A stretch of DNA of 35,046 bases from positions 1 to 35,046 of the forward strand of contig PEWV01000062.1 of NCBI GenBank assembly GCA_002780005.1, read 5' to 3'. Both the position numbers and the translations under genes were made by a program. The stretch comes from Candidatus Aquitaenariimonas noxiae. GTDB taxonomy: Bacteria; Omnitrophota; Gorgyraeia; Aquitaenariimonadales; Aquitaenariimonadaceae. Position 1 is the stretch's first letter. The number at the start of each line of letters is the position of its first letter. Shown here one piece after another: positions 1-8,653 of the stretch. The notes beneath the pieces were generated by a model. It saw nothing but the letters and a program-made list of their open reading frames with translations. It was not told the origin of the DNA and did no database searches.

Positions 1-72
1 TATTTACATTGATCGAAGAACCTAAACACGAAAGCGTCCAATTATCTTGACACTACTTATGTAATTTATACT

Positions 73-101
73 TTGACAATATATTGTGCATTTAGTATAA
101 T
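73..101 (+). promoter_or_regulatory. sigma70-type promoter of rpsU
   Basis: A perfect TTGACA (73-78) and a perfect TATAAT (96-101) are separated by exactly 17 bp, the ideal housekeeping-sigma arrangement. Transcription should start near 108, leaving a leader of about 40 nt before the rpsU ATG at 149. A second TTGACA at 47-52 lies upstream, but its best -10 (TATACT, 67-72) is only 14 bp away, so it is less likely to be used. Confidence 0.8.
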
Positions 102-148
102 ATCCACATAATTATATTGTATAAATAGAGAAAGGAAGTGAGAAAATA

Positions 149-319
149 ATGCCTCAGGTGATAGTGCGGCCAAACGAACCGTTCGAGAAGGCACTGAGAA
201 GATTTAAAAGGAAGATAGAGCAGGAAGGCATATTGCGGCTTCTAAAAGAACGTAAACATTACGAAAAACCTAGCGTAAAGAAGCGCAGAAAACGCCGAAG
301 CGGGAAAAAAATAATTTAA
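149..319 (+). CDS. rpsU: 30S ribosomal protein S21
   Basis: This 56-residue, very basic protein is the small-subunit protein S21, which sits near the 3' end of 16S rRNA and helps initiation. The N-terminus reads [19 protein letters not shown], the S21 pattern of a short beta strand followed by a helix beginning FEKALRRFK, and the C-terminal third is a Lys/Arg-rich tail ([11 protein letters not shown]). The length is slightly under the usual 58-71 residues. The start is fixed by a purine-rich Shine-Dalgarno (AAAGGAAG near 131-138) and by the family N-terminus. It has its own consensus promoter upstream. Whether the following M16 gene is cotranscribed is unclear, since no convincing terminator separates them. 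Confidence 0.95.
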   Translation: MPQVIVRPNEPFEKALRRFKRKIEQEGILRLLKERKHYEKPSVKKRRKRRSGKKII

Positions 320-406
320 TTTTTTTAAAAACTACCTTTAAGCGATAATAATAAGGGTAAAATATTATCCTACCAAGAAATCTCCTTTTTGATAATGAAA
401 GGCAGA

Positions 407-3034
407 ATGAACAGATTTATATCTTATACAGGCATTTTTCTCGTTCTGGCTTGCATGAACCTTCCCAACCCAGCTCACGCAGCAGTCGCTTGTGAAAAAA
501 CCGTAAAGGAAGAGCATGCCAGGAGGGAAGTTTTAAGTAATGGCCTCACGTTGCTCGTAAAAGAAGTCCATACGCTTCCCATAGTTTCGATTGAAGCGCG
601 TTTCAGGATCGGGAGCGCCGATGAGGGAAAATGGGCCGGTAGCGGCATTTCGCATTTTGTAGAGCATATGCTTTTCAAAGGGACTCCAACGCGGAAACAC
701 GGCGATATAGAGCGGGAAATTAAATCATATGGCGGCACAATAAACGGTTTCACGTCTTTTGATTCTACGGGCTATACGCTGACAGTCGAAAGTAAATACC
801 TCAAGGAAGCTATAAGGCTTTTGGTGAATGCCGTTATGAATCCCGCATTCGAAGAGAAAGAATTGGAAAAGGAAAGAGAAGTAATATTAAAAGAAATTAA
901 ACTTCAAAATGACAATCCCGATGAATATTCGATGCAGCTTTTATGGTCTGCTATTTACACAACCCATCCTTATAAATATCCTATAATAGGCTATAAAGAC
1001 CTTGTAAGAAAACTTAAGCGCGAAGATTTGCTTTCTTTCCACAATCAATATTATACCCCTAACAAATTGGTTTTTGGAGTTTGCGGAGACGTAGACACGG
1101 CTGTTGTACAAAAAGAAGTTGAAAGCGCATTTAAAAATTACAAAATGCGTTTCTATGAAACTCAGGCCCTCCCGCAAGAGGGTCAGCAGATTGCTATAAG
1201 AGAGCATGAGGAGAGGGCCGATGTCAACCTGTCAAGATTTTTAATAGGTTACCACAGTATTCCGGTATCCCACCAGGACCTATTTGCCTTAGATGTTTTA
1301 GCCTCAATATTGGGAGACGGAGAAAGTTCAATACTTTATAAAACGTTGGTAGATAGAAGACTGGCGTATTCGGTTGGGGCATACAATTACACCCCTAAAG
1401 ACCCAGGTATATTTTTTATATCCATATTATTAAATGAGGAAAACATCCCTGGCGTCGCAAAAGAACTTGACAGAGTGATAGGTGTAATAAAAAGCGGGAA
1501 GGTAGATGAGGGTCAGCTCGATAAAGCTAAAAACATTACGCTTGTCGATTATGTTTTAAGCCATGAAACCATAGAAGCACAGGCCAAGGATATGGTAACG
1601 GGCGAGATCTTAGTCAACGATCCTGATTTCTCAAGCCGTTATCTGGAGGGTATTAAGAATGTCAACTCAAAAGATGTGGCACGCGTGGCTAATCTGTATT
1701 TAAAAAATAACACCGAGACAATGATTTACCTCTTGCCAAAATCTGCCAAGACAGATGATATAAAAAAAGAAGTCTCGGGCATCAAAAGTGATATTGTAGT
1801 CGAAAAATACGAACTTGAAAACGGTATGCGGGTTATTATTAGAGAAGATCATAGTTTACCCGTTGTTGCCATAGATGCTGTTTTTCAAGGAGGCCTAAGG
1901 GTTGAGAACGCGCATAATAACGGCATTTCGAACATTACTTCAGAAATATCTCTAAGGGGAACGAAAAACAGGACAAAGGACGAAATATACGGAAGCATAG
2001 AGAAGCTAGGCGGATCTATCTCTAACATCAGCGGGAACAATAGCTTTGGCGTAACATTGACTATATTGAGCGAGAATCTGGATTTTGGCCTAGATCTGCT
2101 TTCCGATATCTTGTTAAACCCTACATTTCCCGAGGCTGAGCTTGATAATATAAAAAGCCTGACATTAGCGGCTATTAAAAACAGAGAAGATGATATATTC
2201 GAATCAGGTATAAAACTTTTCAAACAGAACTTATACAAAGACCACCCATACCGCTTCACAGTCATAGGAGAAAAAGAAACTGTTGAAAATGTTAAACGGG
2301 AGCACTTGGTCAAGTTCTACAAGCAATTCTATGTGCCTAAAAACTTGGTCCTAGCTCTATTCGGGGATTTTGACAAGGAAAAAACTTTAGCTAAGGTAAA
2401 GGCGCTTTTCAAAGATTTTAAAGGAGAGCTCCCTAGCGAACTTTCGGGAGAGACTCCCAAAGTTGAGCCCATCAAAGCCGCAATAGCAAAGTTTATGGAG
2501 AAAGAACAAGTTGTTATTGTAGCTGGTTTAAAGACTACAAAGATTACAGATCCAGACATTTATGCACTTTCTGTTTTAGCATCCATACTCGCAGGTTCGG
2601 ACGGTAGACTCTTTTATGATGTGAGAGACAAGCTGGGGATATCTTATACACAGGGTGCGATGACAGTTCCAGGCGTAGACCCGGGATACTTTCTTTTTTA
2701 TATTGCAACCTCAAAAGAACATTTAGAGGACGGTAAAGAGCTTATTATAGACGAGGTCAAAAAACTCCAGAAAAATTCAGTCACAGAAGAAGAATTAAAG
2801 CTTGCGAAGGCCGACCTTGTAGGTTCCAAGCTGAGGAGCCTGCAGTCGAACCAGGGCTTAGCTTTTACGTCAAGCCTTGACGAGCTTTACGGCTTAGGCT
2901 ATGACAACTTTAAAAAATTCGCCTCGCAGATCGAATCCGTTACAAAGGCGGATATGGACAGGATTGTAAATAAGTATTTTAATATAAAAGACCTGGTTAT
3001 CGTTAGTGTCGGGCCCGTACATGATGCCAACTAA
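407..3034 (+). CDS. secreted M16 family zinc protease, two M16 units
   Basis: This large peptidase belongs to the M16 (pitrilysin/processing peptidase) family and carries two consecutive M16 units of about 430 residues. The open frame begins upstream at a TTG (389) and an ATG (395), but only the ATG at 407 has a ribosome-binding site (GAAAGG at 397-402), so I choose it. The protein then starts with a Sec signal peptide ending near PAHA. The inverted zinc motif HFVEH of the first unit is intact (ORF residues H89, E92 and H93 counted from the TTG), with the third ligand probably the Glu of VILKEI about 76 residues later. The second unit, from about residue 470, begins ELENGMRVIIREDHSLPVV and lacks HxxEH, as expected for the inactive half that closes the chamber. 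A periplasmic or exported location is inferred. Confidence 0.92.
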   Translation: MNRFISYTGIFLVLACMNLPNPAHAAVACEKTVKEEHARREVLSNGLTLLVKEVHTLPIVSIEARFRIGSADEGKWAGSGISHFVEHMLFKGTPTRKHGDIEREIKSYGGTINGFTSFDSTGYTLTVESKYLKEAIRLLVNAVMNPAFEEKELEKEREVILKEIKLQNDNPDEYSMQLLWSAIYTTHPYKYPIIGYKDLVRKLKREDLLSFHNQYYTPNKLVFGVCGDVDTAVVQKEVESAFKNYKMRFYETQALPQEGQQIAIREHEERADVNLSRFLIGYHSIPVSHQDLFALDVLASILGDGESSILYKTLVDRRLAYSVGAYNYTPKDPGIFFISILLNEENIPGVAKELDRVIGVIKSGKVDEGQLDKAKNITLVDYVLSHETIEAQAKDMVTGEILVNDPDFSSRYLEGIKNVNSKDVARVANLYLKNNTETMIYLLPKSAKTDDIKKEVSGIKSDIVVEKYELENGMRVIIREDHSLPVVAIDAVFQGGLRVENAHNNGISNITSEISLRGTKNRTKDEIYGSIEKLGGSISNISGNNSFGVTLTILSENLDFGLDLLSDILLNPTFPEAELDNIKSLTLAAIKNREDDIFESGIKLFKQNLYKDHPYRFTVIGEKETVENVKREHLVKFYKQFYVPKNLVLALFGDFDKEKTLAKVKALFKDFKGELPSELSGETPKVEPIKAAIAKFMEKEQVVIVAGLKTTKITDPDIYALSVLASILAGSDGRLFYDVRDKLGISYTQGAMTVPGVDPGYFLFYIATSKEHLEDGKELIIDEVKKLQKNSVTEEELKLAKADLVGSKLRSLQSNQGLAFTSSLDELYGLGYDNFKKFASQIESVTKADMDRIVNKYFNIKDLVIVSVGPVHDAN

Positions 3035-3035
3035 T

Positions 3036-3947
3036 ATGTTTTGCGTTTCAACCTCTTGGAATTTCAAACAGCATCAAAATGCGGAAGGCATAGTCAATGA
3101 AATAAGAGAGCTCGGCATAGAAAATATAGAGCTTAATTTCAGTTTAAGCTCTAAATTAGTCGAAGAATTTGTTCTTTTAAAAAATAAGGGAATGGCCAAT
3201 ATTGTAAGCCTTCACAATTATTGCCCTGTTCCTGACGGCATAGACCCGTCAAAGGCTTCTCCCGACAACCCGTGCCTTAGTTCTATTATTGAAGAAGAGA
3301 GGCTGGAAGCCGTTGCGAATACAAAGAAAACAATAGATTATGCTAATCGTTTAAATGCTAAAGCAGTGGTCTTGCATGTGGGGCGGGTAAATATTAAAGG
3401 CAGAACTATAAGTCTTGGACGTGCCGGCAAGGAAAGCTCCCTGTATGGAGAAATCAAGGCTAAAATGGTTGAAGAGCGAAAAGAGAATTCCAGACCGTAT
3501 TTTGAAATGGCAATAAGAAGTTTGGAGGAGCTTGAACCTTACGCCGATAAGATGGGTATAAGTTTAGGCGTAGAAAATAGATATTACTTCAGGGAAATTC
3601 CTTCAATAGATGAAATGTGCCATATATTGGACCATTTTGGCGGCTCGAGGATATATTATTGGCATGATGCGGGCCACGCCCAGATGCATGAAAACCTTGG
3701 ATTAGCCGAGCATGAGGACTATTTAAAAAAATTAACCGGCCGCTTGCTGGGCGTCCATTTACATGATATATCAGGTATCCAGGACCATAAGGTGCCTGGC
3801 GACGGGAAATTCGATTTTAAAAAGTTAATTCCATATATCAAAAAAGACACGCTGAAAGTCATAGAAGCGCATCAGCCCGCGACATCGGATGATTTAAAAA
3901 GAGGAATTAAATTTTTAACGGAAATATTTAAACAAACAAAAGAGTAA
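3036..3947 (+). CDS. TIM-barrel sugar-phosphate isomerase/epimerase-like protein
   Basis: The protein has the AP-endonuclease-2/xylose-isomerase-like TIM barrel, a family of metal-dependent isomerases, epimerases and endonucleases. Barrel-strand motifs follow in order: HVGR, a Glu in GVENRYYF, HDAGHAQMH, VHLHD and a final IEAH, which together form the usual Glu/His/Asp metal site. The frame is open from a GTG at 3006, with ATGs at 3021, 3024 and 3036. I prefer 3036, two bases after the M16 stop, because MFCVSTSWN matches the first barrel strand, but no start has a good Shine-Dalgarno and translation is probably coupled to the upstream gene. The substrate cannot be told from the sequence. Confidence 0.82.
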   Translation: MFCVSTSWNFKQHQNAEGIVNEIRELGIENIELNFSLSSKLVEEFVLLKNKGMANIVSLHNYCPVPDGIDPSKASPDNPCLSSIIEEERLEAVANTKKTIDYANRLNAKAVVLHVGRVNIKGRTISLGRAGKESSLYGEIKAKMVEERKENSRPYFEMAIRSLEELEPYADKMGISLGVENRYYFREIPSIDEMCHILDHFGGSRIYYWHDAGHAQMHENLGLAEHEDYLKKLTGRLLGVHLHDISGIQDHKVPGDGKFDFKKLIPYIKKDTLKVIEAHQPATSDDLKRGIKFLTEIFKQTKE

Positions 3948-3951
3948 TAAT

Positions 3952-4755
3952 ATGACCAGGAAGGCAGTTGTGGCGGGACAATTTTATCCAGGTAATGCTT
4001 TAGGGCTGGATAAGGAAATCAGCTCGCTCATGGATCCGTCAGCTAAAAAATATTCCGCTGTGGCGATTATCGCGCCACATGCCGGATATGTCTATTCCGG
4101 CGAAGTAGCAGGCAGCGTTTATGCCAGTATCGAAACAAGCTCTTCGGCTGTAATTATAGGGCCGAATCATACAGGTTACGGCGAGCGGTTTAGTCTTATG
4201 TCAACGGATTCGTGGATAACTCCGTTAGGAGAAGTCGGGATCGATAAAAAATTGGCAAAAGCGATTCTTGGAAGCAGTCAACTCATTAAAGAAGATAGCT
4301 TAGCCCACATGGCAGAGCACTCTGTCGAAGTGCAGCTTCCTTTTCTGCAAAAGCTGAACCCGAAAATAAAAATAGTACCCATTATAGTTTCTGGCGCCGA
4401 TGTTGAAACATATATCGAAATAGGAAAAGGTATAGCTGATTCAATAAAATCGTCGGATAGCAAAATCCTTATAGTGGCGTCAAGCGATATGACCCATTAC
4501 GAGAGCCAGGAATCTGCGGCGCGTAAAGATTCAAAAGCTATAGAGGCGCTTTTAAAACTTGACGAAACCGAGCTTATAAAAAGAGTCAAAAAATATGAAA
4601 TAAGCATGTGTGGTTATGCTCCGGTTGCCATTACGCTTGCCGCATCTAAAGCGTTAGGGGCAAAAAAGGCCGAATTGATAAAATACCAGACAAGCGGCGA
4701 GGTATCAGGAGATTACACCTCGGTTGTCGGGTACGCGGGAATAGTCATATATTAA
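3952..4755 (+). CDS. amrB: MEMO1 family protein (AmmeMemoRadiSam system protein B)
   Basis: This 267-residue protein is the MEMO1-like component found with AMMECR1 and a radical SAM enzyme in many prokaryotes. The diagnostic segments are VAGQFYPG at the N-terminus, IAPHAGYVYSGEVAG, IIGPNHTGYG, MAEHSVEVQLPFLQ, VASSDMTHYE and the C-terminal GDYTSVVGYAG. The conserved His residues in PHAGY, GPNH and AEHS are those that line the metal or nucleophile-like pocket of the LigB/MEMO fold. It follows the TIM-barrel gene by 4 bp and is followed by the patatin gene after 4 bp, so they are probably cotranscribed. The A component and radical SAM partners are not in this window. The biochemical role is unresolved in general, so the symbol is only a family label. 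Confidence 0.88.
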   Translation: MTRKAVVAGQFYPGNALGLDKEISSLMDPSAKKYSAVAIIAPHAGYVYSGEVAGSVYASIETSSSAVIIGPNHTGYGERFSLMSTDSWITPLGEVGIDKKLAKAILGSSQLIKEDSLAHMAEHSVEVQLPFLQKLNPKIKIVPIIVSGADVETYIEIGKGIADSIKSSDSKILIVASSDMTHYESQESAARKDSKAIEALLKLDETELIKRVKKYEISMCGYAPVAITLAASKALGAKKAELIKYQTSGEVSGDYTSVVGYAGIVIY

Positions 4756-4759
4756 GATT

Positions 4760-5575
4760 ATGAGATTTTATTCTGCAAAAAAGACAGCGCTTGTGCTGGG
4801 TGGAGGAGCCGCCCGCGGCCTTGCCCATTTGGGTATTTTAAAAGTATTTAGGCGGGAAGGCATAAAATTTGATTTAGTAATAGGATCAAGCATAGGAGCG
4901 CTCTTTGCCGCGGTATGGGCATTAGAGCTGGATCTGGAAGAGGTTGAAAAAAGGGCGCTGCAAGTTACGGCCCGAGACATATTGGATATAACGATCTCGC
5001 GCATGGGCTTATGTAAAGGAAATAAATTGGAATACTTGATAACCTCAACCCTTCAGAGCAAAAAATTCGAGGATATCAAAATGCCACTATTCATTTCGAC
5101 AACAGATGTAGAAGCCGGCAATTCTATCATACATACCTCAGGCAATTTAACGCAGGTTATAAAAGCCAGCTGCTCTATAGCTGGCGTATTCAATCCTGTT
5201 AGGATAGACGGGCATTTGTTGGTTGACGGCGGCATAACCAATAATATCCCCGTCCTAGCCGCGAAACGATACGGCGCAACTCATGTCGTAGCCGCAGATG
5301 TAGGGTATTGCGTAAGAAAAAGCGGTATAAATAACATGTTAAATGTGATCATCCAAGCCATCCAGATAATGGGCGACCGGTTAAATACCTATGAAACAAA
5401 AGATGCGGATATAGTGCTGAGGCCCGAGCTGCATGAGATCAATCAGACGGAATTCGACAAGGCGCGCGAGATTATCAGAAAAGGCGAAGAAGTGGCAAAG
5501 CGATACGTGGGAAGGATAAAGCGATTAACCGGAAAAGGCATGCTTAAAAGAGGTATGGGACTTTTGTGGGAATAA
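4760..5575 (+). CDS. patatin-like phospholipase (RssA type)
   Basis: A cytoplasmic or membrane-peripheral lipid acyl hydrolase of the bacterial patatin family, 271 residues. The oxyanion glycine loop reads LVLGGGAARGLAHLG (residues 11-25). The nucleophile elbow is GSSIG with Ser44 as catalytic serine, and the dyad Asp lies in the DGG motif (Asp156). All elements of the Ser-Asp dyad are present, so the enzyme should be active. The C-terminal region is short and basic (KRLTGKGMLKRG). There is no signal peptide or transmembrane helix. The gene sits 4 bp after the MEMO1 gene. The substrate lipid is unknown. Confidence 0.9.
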   Translation: MRFYSAKKTALVLGGGAARGLAHLGILKVFRREGIKFDLVIGSSIGALFAAVWALELDLEEVEKRALQVTARDILDITISRMGLCKGNKLEYLITSTLQSKKFEDIKMPLFISTTDVEAGNSIIHTSGNLTQVIKASCSIAGVFNPVRIDGHLLVDGGITNNIPVLAAKRYGATHVVAADVGYCVRKSGINNMLNVIIQAIQIMGDRLNTYETKDADIVLRPELHEINQTEFDKAREIIRKGEEVAKRYVGRIKRLTGKGMLKRGMGLLWE

Positions 5576-5586
5576 AGGAGTAGGGG

Positions 5587-5946
5587 GTGGTATCCGATAT
5601 GAGCGATGAAAATGTAAACCATATAGATGAAGGGTGGAAGGAAGCCGTTAAAAAAGAAAAAGAAAAAACGGATCAATCGGGCGAGCAGGTGGCTATGCCG
5701 CCAAAGCCTGATTTTAATTTTTTCATATCAAGTTTAGCCATAGAAGCCCTTATGGCCATGGGGGAGATGGAGAATCCGTTTACAAAGGAAAGGTCTATTA
5801 ATCTGAAGCAGGCCCAGTATTTGATCGACGCTATAGATATGCTGAGAGAGAAAAGCAAAGGAAATTTGACAGCCGAAGAAACCACCCTGATAAATGACAT
5901 ACTTGCAGATCTCAAAATGCGGTACGTAAATAAAGCTAAACTATAA
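5587..5946 (+). CDS. DUF1844 family protein
   Basis: A 119-residue acidic protein. After a polar, charged N-terminus (residues 1-40) comes the DUF1844 core: FNFFISSLAIEALMAMGE, then NPFTKERSINLKQAQYLID and a helical end that includes LREKSKGNLTAEE. The function is unknown. The start is a GTG at 5587, well placed 6 nt after AAAGGAG (5574-5580); the ATG at 5599 is an alternative with a poorer site. DUF1844 genes are common in Omnitrophota, Planctomycetes and deltaproteobacteria, often among housekeeping genes as here. Confidence 0.82.
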   Translation: MVSDMSDENVNHIDEGWKEAVKKEKEKTDQSGEQVAMPPKPDFNFFISSLAIEALMAMGEMENPFTKERSINLKQAQYLIDAIDMLREKSKGNLTAEETTLINDILADLKMRYVNKAKL

Positions 5947-5947
5947 A

Positions 5948-7015
5948 ATGATAAACTTACCCGTCATATTAACGATCGTGGCATTCATAGTAATCGCATT
6001 ATTTCTTGCGATACTGATACAAATGGGAAAGTATTTTAAAGAAGCGCAGGAAGCGAAAACAAAAGACCAATCCTTGGTATTAATCCAGCAGCAGGTTGAT
6101 AATATGCGCTCCCAGTTGGAAACCAGCATTGATAGGCTTTCAAGCCGTGTCACTACGGAGTTGAGTCAGATAACGGGACAGGTCGGAAAGAGGTTAGATA
6201 ACGCCGCCGTTACTATAGGCAATGTCCAAAGACAGCTGGGCGAGCTTGCCCAGACAAGCCTGCGCATGATGGAAATAGGAAAGGATATATCAAGCCTTCA
6301 GGAGATCTTAAGGCCGCCGAAAATGCGGGGAGGTATGGGCGAGACGCTGCTACGAAACCTCTTAGAGCAGATAATGCCTGAAAAAGATTATTATAGTTTC
6401 GAGCATTCATTTAAGAGCGGAGAGCGTGTTGACGCTGTAATTAAAATCGGAGGCAGGATGGTACCGGTCGACGCGAAGTTTCCGCTGGAAAGTTTCCGAA
6501 GGTTGATGAACTCAAAAACAGATTCTGAAAAAAACCAGAACAAAAAAGAATTTGAAAAAGATGTAATGCGTCACATAGACGTTATAGCCAATAAATATAT
6601 CCTGCCCGATGAAGGCACGTACGAGTTTGCCCTTATGTATATACCGGCAGAAAACGTTTATTATGAAACTATCATAAAATATGAATTTGCCGAGGAGAGA
6701 GAAGGCATATTCGAGCACGCCCTTTCTAGAAAGGTGATACCGGTTTCGCCCAACAGTTTCTACGCGTATCTTCAGGTTATAATATTGGGTCTCAAAGGCT
6801 TAGCTATAGAAAAAAGCACCAAGGAAGTTATCGCCGCGCTGGAAAGATTGCAGGGTGATTTTTCAAAATTTTATGAGGATTTTCGGAAAGTCGGTTCGCA
6901 CATAAGCGATGCGAGATCAAGTTTTGAAAAGTCTGAAAAAAAATTATTGAGACTTGGCGACAAGCTGACTCAATTAGATAATCCCGCGAAAAAGATCGAG
7001 GTATATGAGGAATAA
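5948..7015 (+). CDS. rmuC: DNA recombination protein RmuC homologue
   Basis: The 355-residue protein has the RmuC layout. It begins with an N-terminal transmembrane helix (residues 3-25), continues with a coiled-coil segment (about 30-115, many Gln and Glu), and then has the conserved nuclease-like core: LRPPKMRGGMGETLLRNLL, GERVDAVIKIGGRMVPVDAKFP, then a region with PDEGTYEFALMYIPAENVYYE. The PVDAKFP segment is the PD-(D/E)XK-like part. RmuC limits inversions at short inverted repeats and has been linked to repair of DNA-protein crosslinks in other bacteria. It starts 2 nt after the DUF1844 stop and overlaps the next gene by 11 bp. Confidence 0.9.
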   Translation: MINLPVILTIVAFIVIALFLAILIQMGKYFKEAQEAKTKDQSLVLIQQQVDNMRSQLETSIDRLSSRVTTELSQITGQVGKRLDNAAVTIGNVQRQLGELAQTSLRMMEIGKDISSLQEILRPPKMRGGMGETLLRNLLEQIMPEKDYYSFEHSFKSGERVDAVIKIGGRMVPVDAKFPLESFRRLMNSKTDSEKNQNKKEFEKDVMRHIDVIANKYILPDEGTYEFALMYIPAENVYYETIIKYEFAEEREGIFEHALSRKVIPVSPNSFYAYLQVIILGLKGLAIEKSTKEVIAALERLQGDFSKFYEDFRKVGSHISDARSSFEKSEKKLLRLGDKLTQLDNPAKKIEVYEE

Positions 7016-7955
7016 AGTCATAGTCAATATCATAAGGGTAGCTGTGAGCTTGATCCTTGTTGCGGCATTATTTTTTATAATGCGAAAAGAACTCAAAGAC
7101 GTCTTCCAGTTGCTTTTGAACGTAAACAGAACCCAGTTTGTAATCGCCGCGCTTGCCTGGGTCTTAGCTAATTTCTTTGTCTCTATAAGGTTGAAATATT
7201 TCTTAAGCGCGCAGGATATCCAGGTAACTGTAAAGGAAGTGGTGGGGCTCACGTTGATTGGATTCTTTTTTAACAATTTTTTACCGTCCTCCGTAGGTGG
7301 AGATGTCGTAAAGGCTTATTATGCCTCTAAAAAGACACAAGGCAAAACAGCCTCTTTTGTCTCTGTGTTTATGGATAGGCTTATCGGCTCATTAGCTATT
7401 GTTTCGGTGGCTATATTGGCATTTATTTTCTCAAAAGATACGCCAGGCAATAAGGTTCTCATATGGCCCATGACGGCGCTCTTCTTCACATTAATGTTTT
7501 TAATATTTGTCCTTTTTAATAAAATGGCTATGTCGAAAATCTATTCTTTGAAGCTTTTCAAGTGGGCAGAAAGACTACATTCTACCTCCTCGGCTTTTAA
7601 AAATAAAAAGATGTTGCTTGTAAAAACTTTTTTAGTTTCACTGGTAGCTCAATTCTTTGCTTTTGTAGCAGTTTATTTTCTAATAAAAGGTTTGGATGAT
7701 TTTGTGCCTGTTATACGTGTAATGTTTATAATGCCTTTTATCTCGATAGCGAGCATGTTCCCGTCTTTGAATGGGTTAGGCGTTCGGGAAGGGGCTTTTG
7801 TTGTCCTTTTTAAGCCGCTTATAGGGGCGCAAAAGTCTTTTGCATTGAGCCTGTTGTGGTTATTTTTATATTTAGCCTTAAGCGTTGTAGGCGGTTTTGT
7901 ATATGCGTTCGCTAGGCATGGCAAGGCCGGCGAATATGAAAAATTTATTAAGTAG
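7005..7955 (+). CDS. flippase-like integral membrane protein (UPF0104/LPG synthase TM region)
   Basis: A 316-residue polytopic membrane protein with about seven to eight hydrophobic helices. It matches the lysylphosphatidylglycerol-synthase transmembrane (AglD/MprF N-domain) family through SIRLKYFLSAQDI in the second helix region, the signature NNFLPSSVGGDVVKAYYASK and the later PSLNGLGVREGAFVVLF. The soluble aminoacyl-transferase domain of MprF is absent, so this is the membrane module alone, as in many glycolipid or polyprenyl-lipid associated proteins. The start overlaps the end of rmuC, which implies coupled translation. The transported or modified lipid is unknown. Confidence 0.85.
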   Translation: MRNKVIVNIIRVAVSLILVAALFFIMRKELKDVFQLLLNVNRTQFVIAALAWVLANFFVSIRLKYFLSAQDIQVTVKEVVGLTLIGFFFNNFLPSSVGGDVVKAYYASKKTQGKTASFVSVFMDRLIGSLAIVSVAILAFIFSKDTPGNKVLIWPMTALFFTLMFLIFVLFNKMAMSKIYSLKLFKWAERLHSTSSAFKNKKMLLVKTFLVSLVAQFFAFVAVYFLIKGLDDFVPVIRVMFIMPFISIASMFPSLNGLGVREGAFVVLFKPLIGAQKSFALSLLWLFLYLALSVVGGFVYAFARHGKAGEYEKFIK

Positions 7956-8003
7956 CTGTTTACGTTTTGTTATTTTTTGTTTTCTAAACATAGGAGGATG
8001 AAA

Positions 8004-8171
8004 ATGATAGATAAAGAATTGCTCAATATATTGGCTTGCCCGGCGTGCAAGGCTGATGTCAAATTGGAAGGCGATAAGATTGTATGCACAGGATGCAAGC
8101 GGCGTTATCCCATAAAGGACGATATTCCTATAATGCTGATAGATGAGGCCGAGGGCGGCCCGGGAAAATAG
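8004..8171 (+). CDS. Trm112-like zinc-ribbon protein
   Basis: A 55-residue protein: [19 protein letters not shown], then [23 protein letters not shown]. Two CxxC pairs (CPAC and CTGC) form a zinc ribbon as in the YcaR/Trm112 family, whose eukaryotic and archaeal members activate methyltransferases. In bacteria the partner is usually unknown. The open frame extends upstream to a TTG at 7977 and an ATG at 7998, but AGGAGG (7992-7997) abuts the 7998 ATG and lies 6 nt before the ATG at 8004, which fixes the start there. Confidence 0.88.
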   Translation: MIDKELLNILACPACKADVKLEGDKIVCTGCKRRYPIKDDIPIMLIDEAEGGPGK

Positions 8172-8203
8172 TATTAGGTTTTGATTCCAAAAGAGGGGGA
8201 ATT

Positions 8204-8653
8204 ATGTTAAAAATTCTTGTGATTCACGGGCCTAATTTGAACTTATTGGGTACTAGGGAAGTAGATATATACGGCAAAACGACCATTAAGGATATAAATA
8301 AAAGCTTAGAGAAAACGGCTAAGGAAGAAAACGTCGAGCTTGAAATAGAACAAACAAATCATGAAGGCGAAATCGTAAGCCTTATCGGAGGTGCAAAAGG
8401 AAAATTTGACGCTATACTGATAAATCCGGCCGCCTATACGCACACAAGCGTGGCTATACGCGACGCTGTTAGCGCCATAGACATTCCTACGGTTGAGGTT
8501 CACTTATCAAACATATACGCTCGAGAGGAATTCAGGCATACTTCATTGATAGCGCCCGCCGCGGCGGGGCAAATTTCCGGATTTGGCTTAGACAGTTATA
8601 TCCTGGGGTTGAAAGCCGCTATATCGGCTATTAAAGGCAAGAATAAAAAATGA
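8204..8653 (+). CDS. aroQ: type II 3-dehydroquinate dehydratase
   Basis: Converts 3-dehydroquinate to 3-dehydroshikimate, step three of the shikimate pathway, as a cytoplasmic dodecamer. The 149-residue length is typical. Active-site residues are visible: Asn-rich loop [11 protein letters not shown] with Arg18, catalytic Tyr23 in DIYG, Asn73 in [10 protein letters not shown], the general acid His99 in VEVHLSN, and Arg110 in EEFRHTS. A strong AGGGGGA site precedes the ATG. The gene overlaps the peptidase gene by 4 bp (ATGA). The preceding pathway enzyme, aroB, lies in the same window at 31102. Confidence 0.96.
   Translation: MLKILVIHGPNLNLLGTREVDIYGKTTIKDINKSLEKTAKEENVELEIEQTNHEGEIVSLIGGAKGKFDAILINPAAYTHTSVAIRDAVSAIDIPTVEVHLSNIYAREEFRHTSLIAPAAAGQISGFGLDSYILGLKAAISAIKGKNKK

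Noticed and set aside
320-345. Possible terminator after rpsU
   Set aside because: ACCTTT and AAGGGT could pair weakly across an AT-rich loop but no T run follows.
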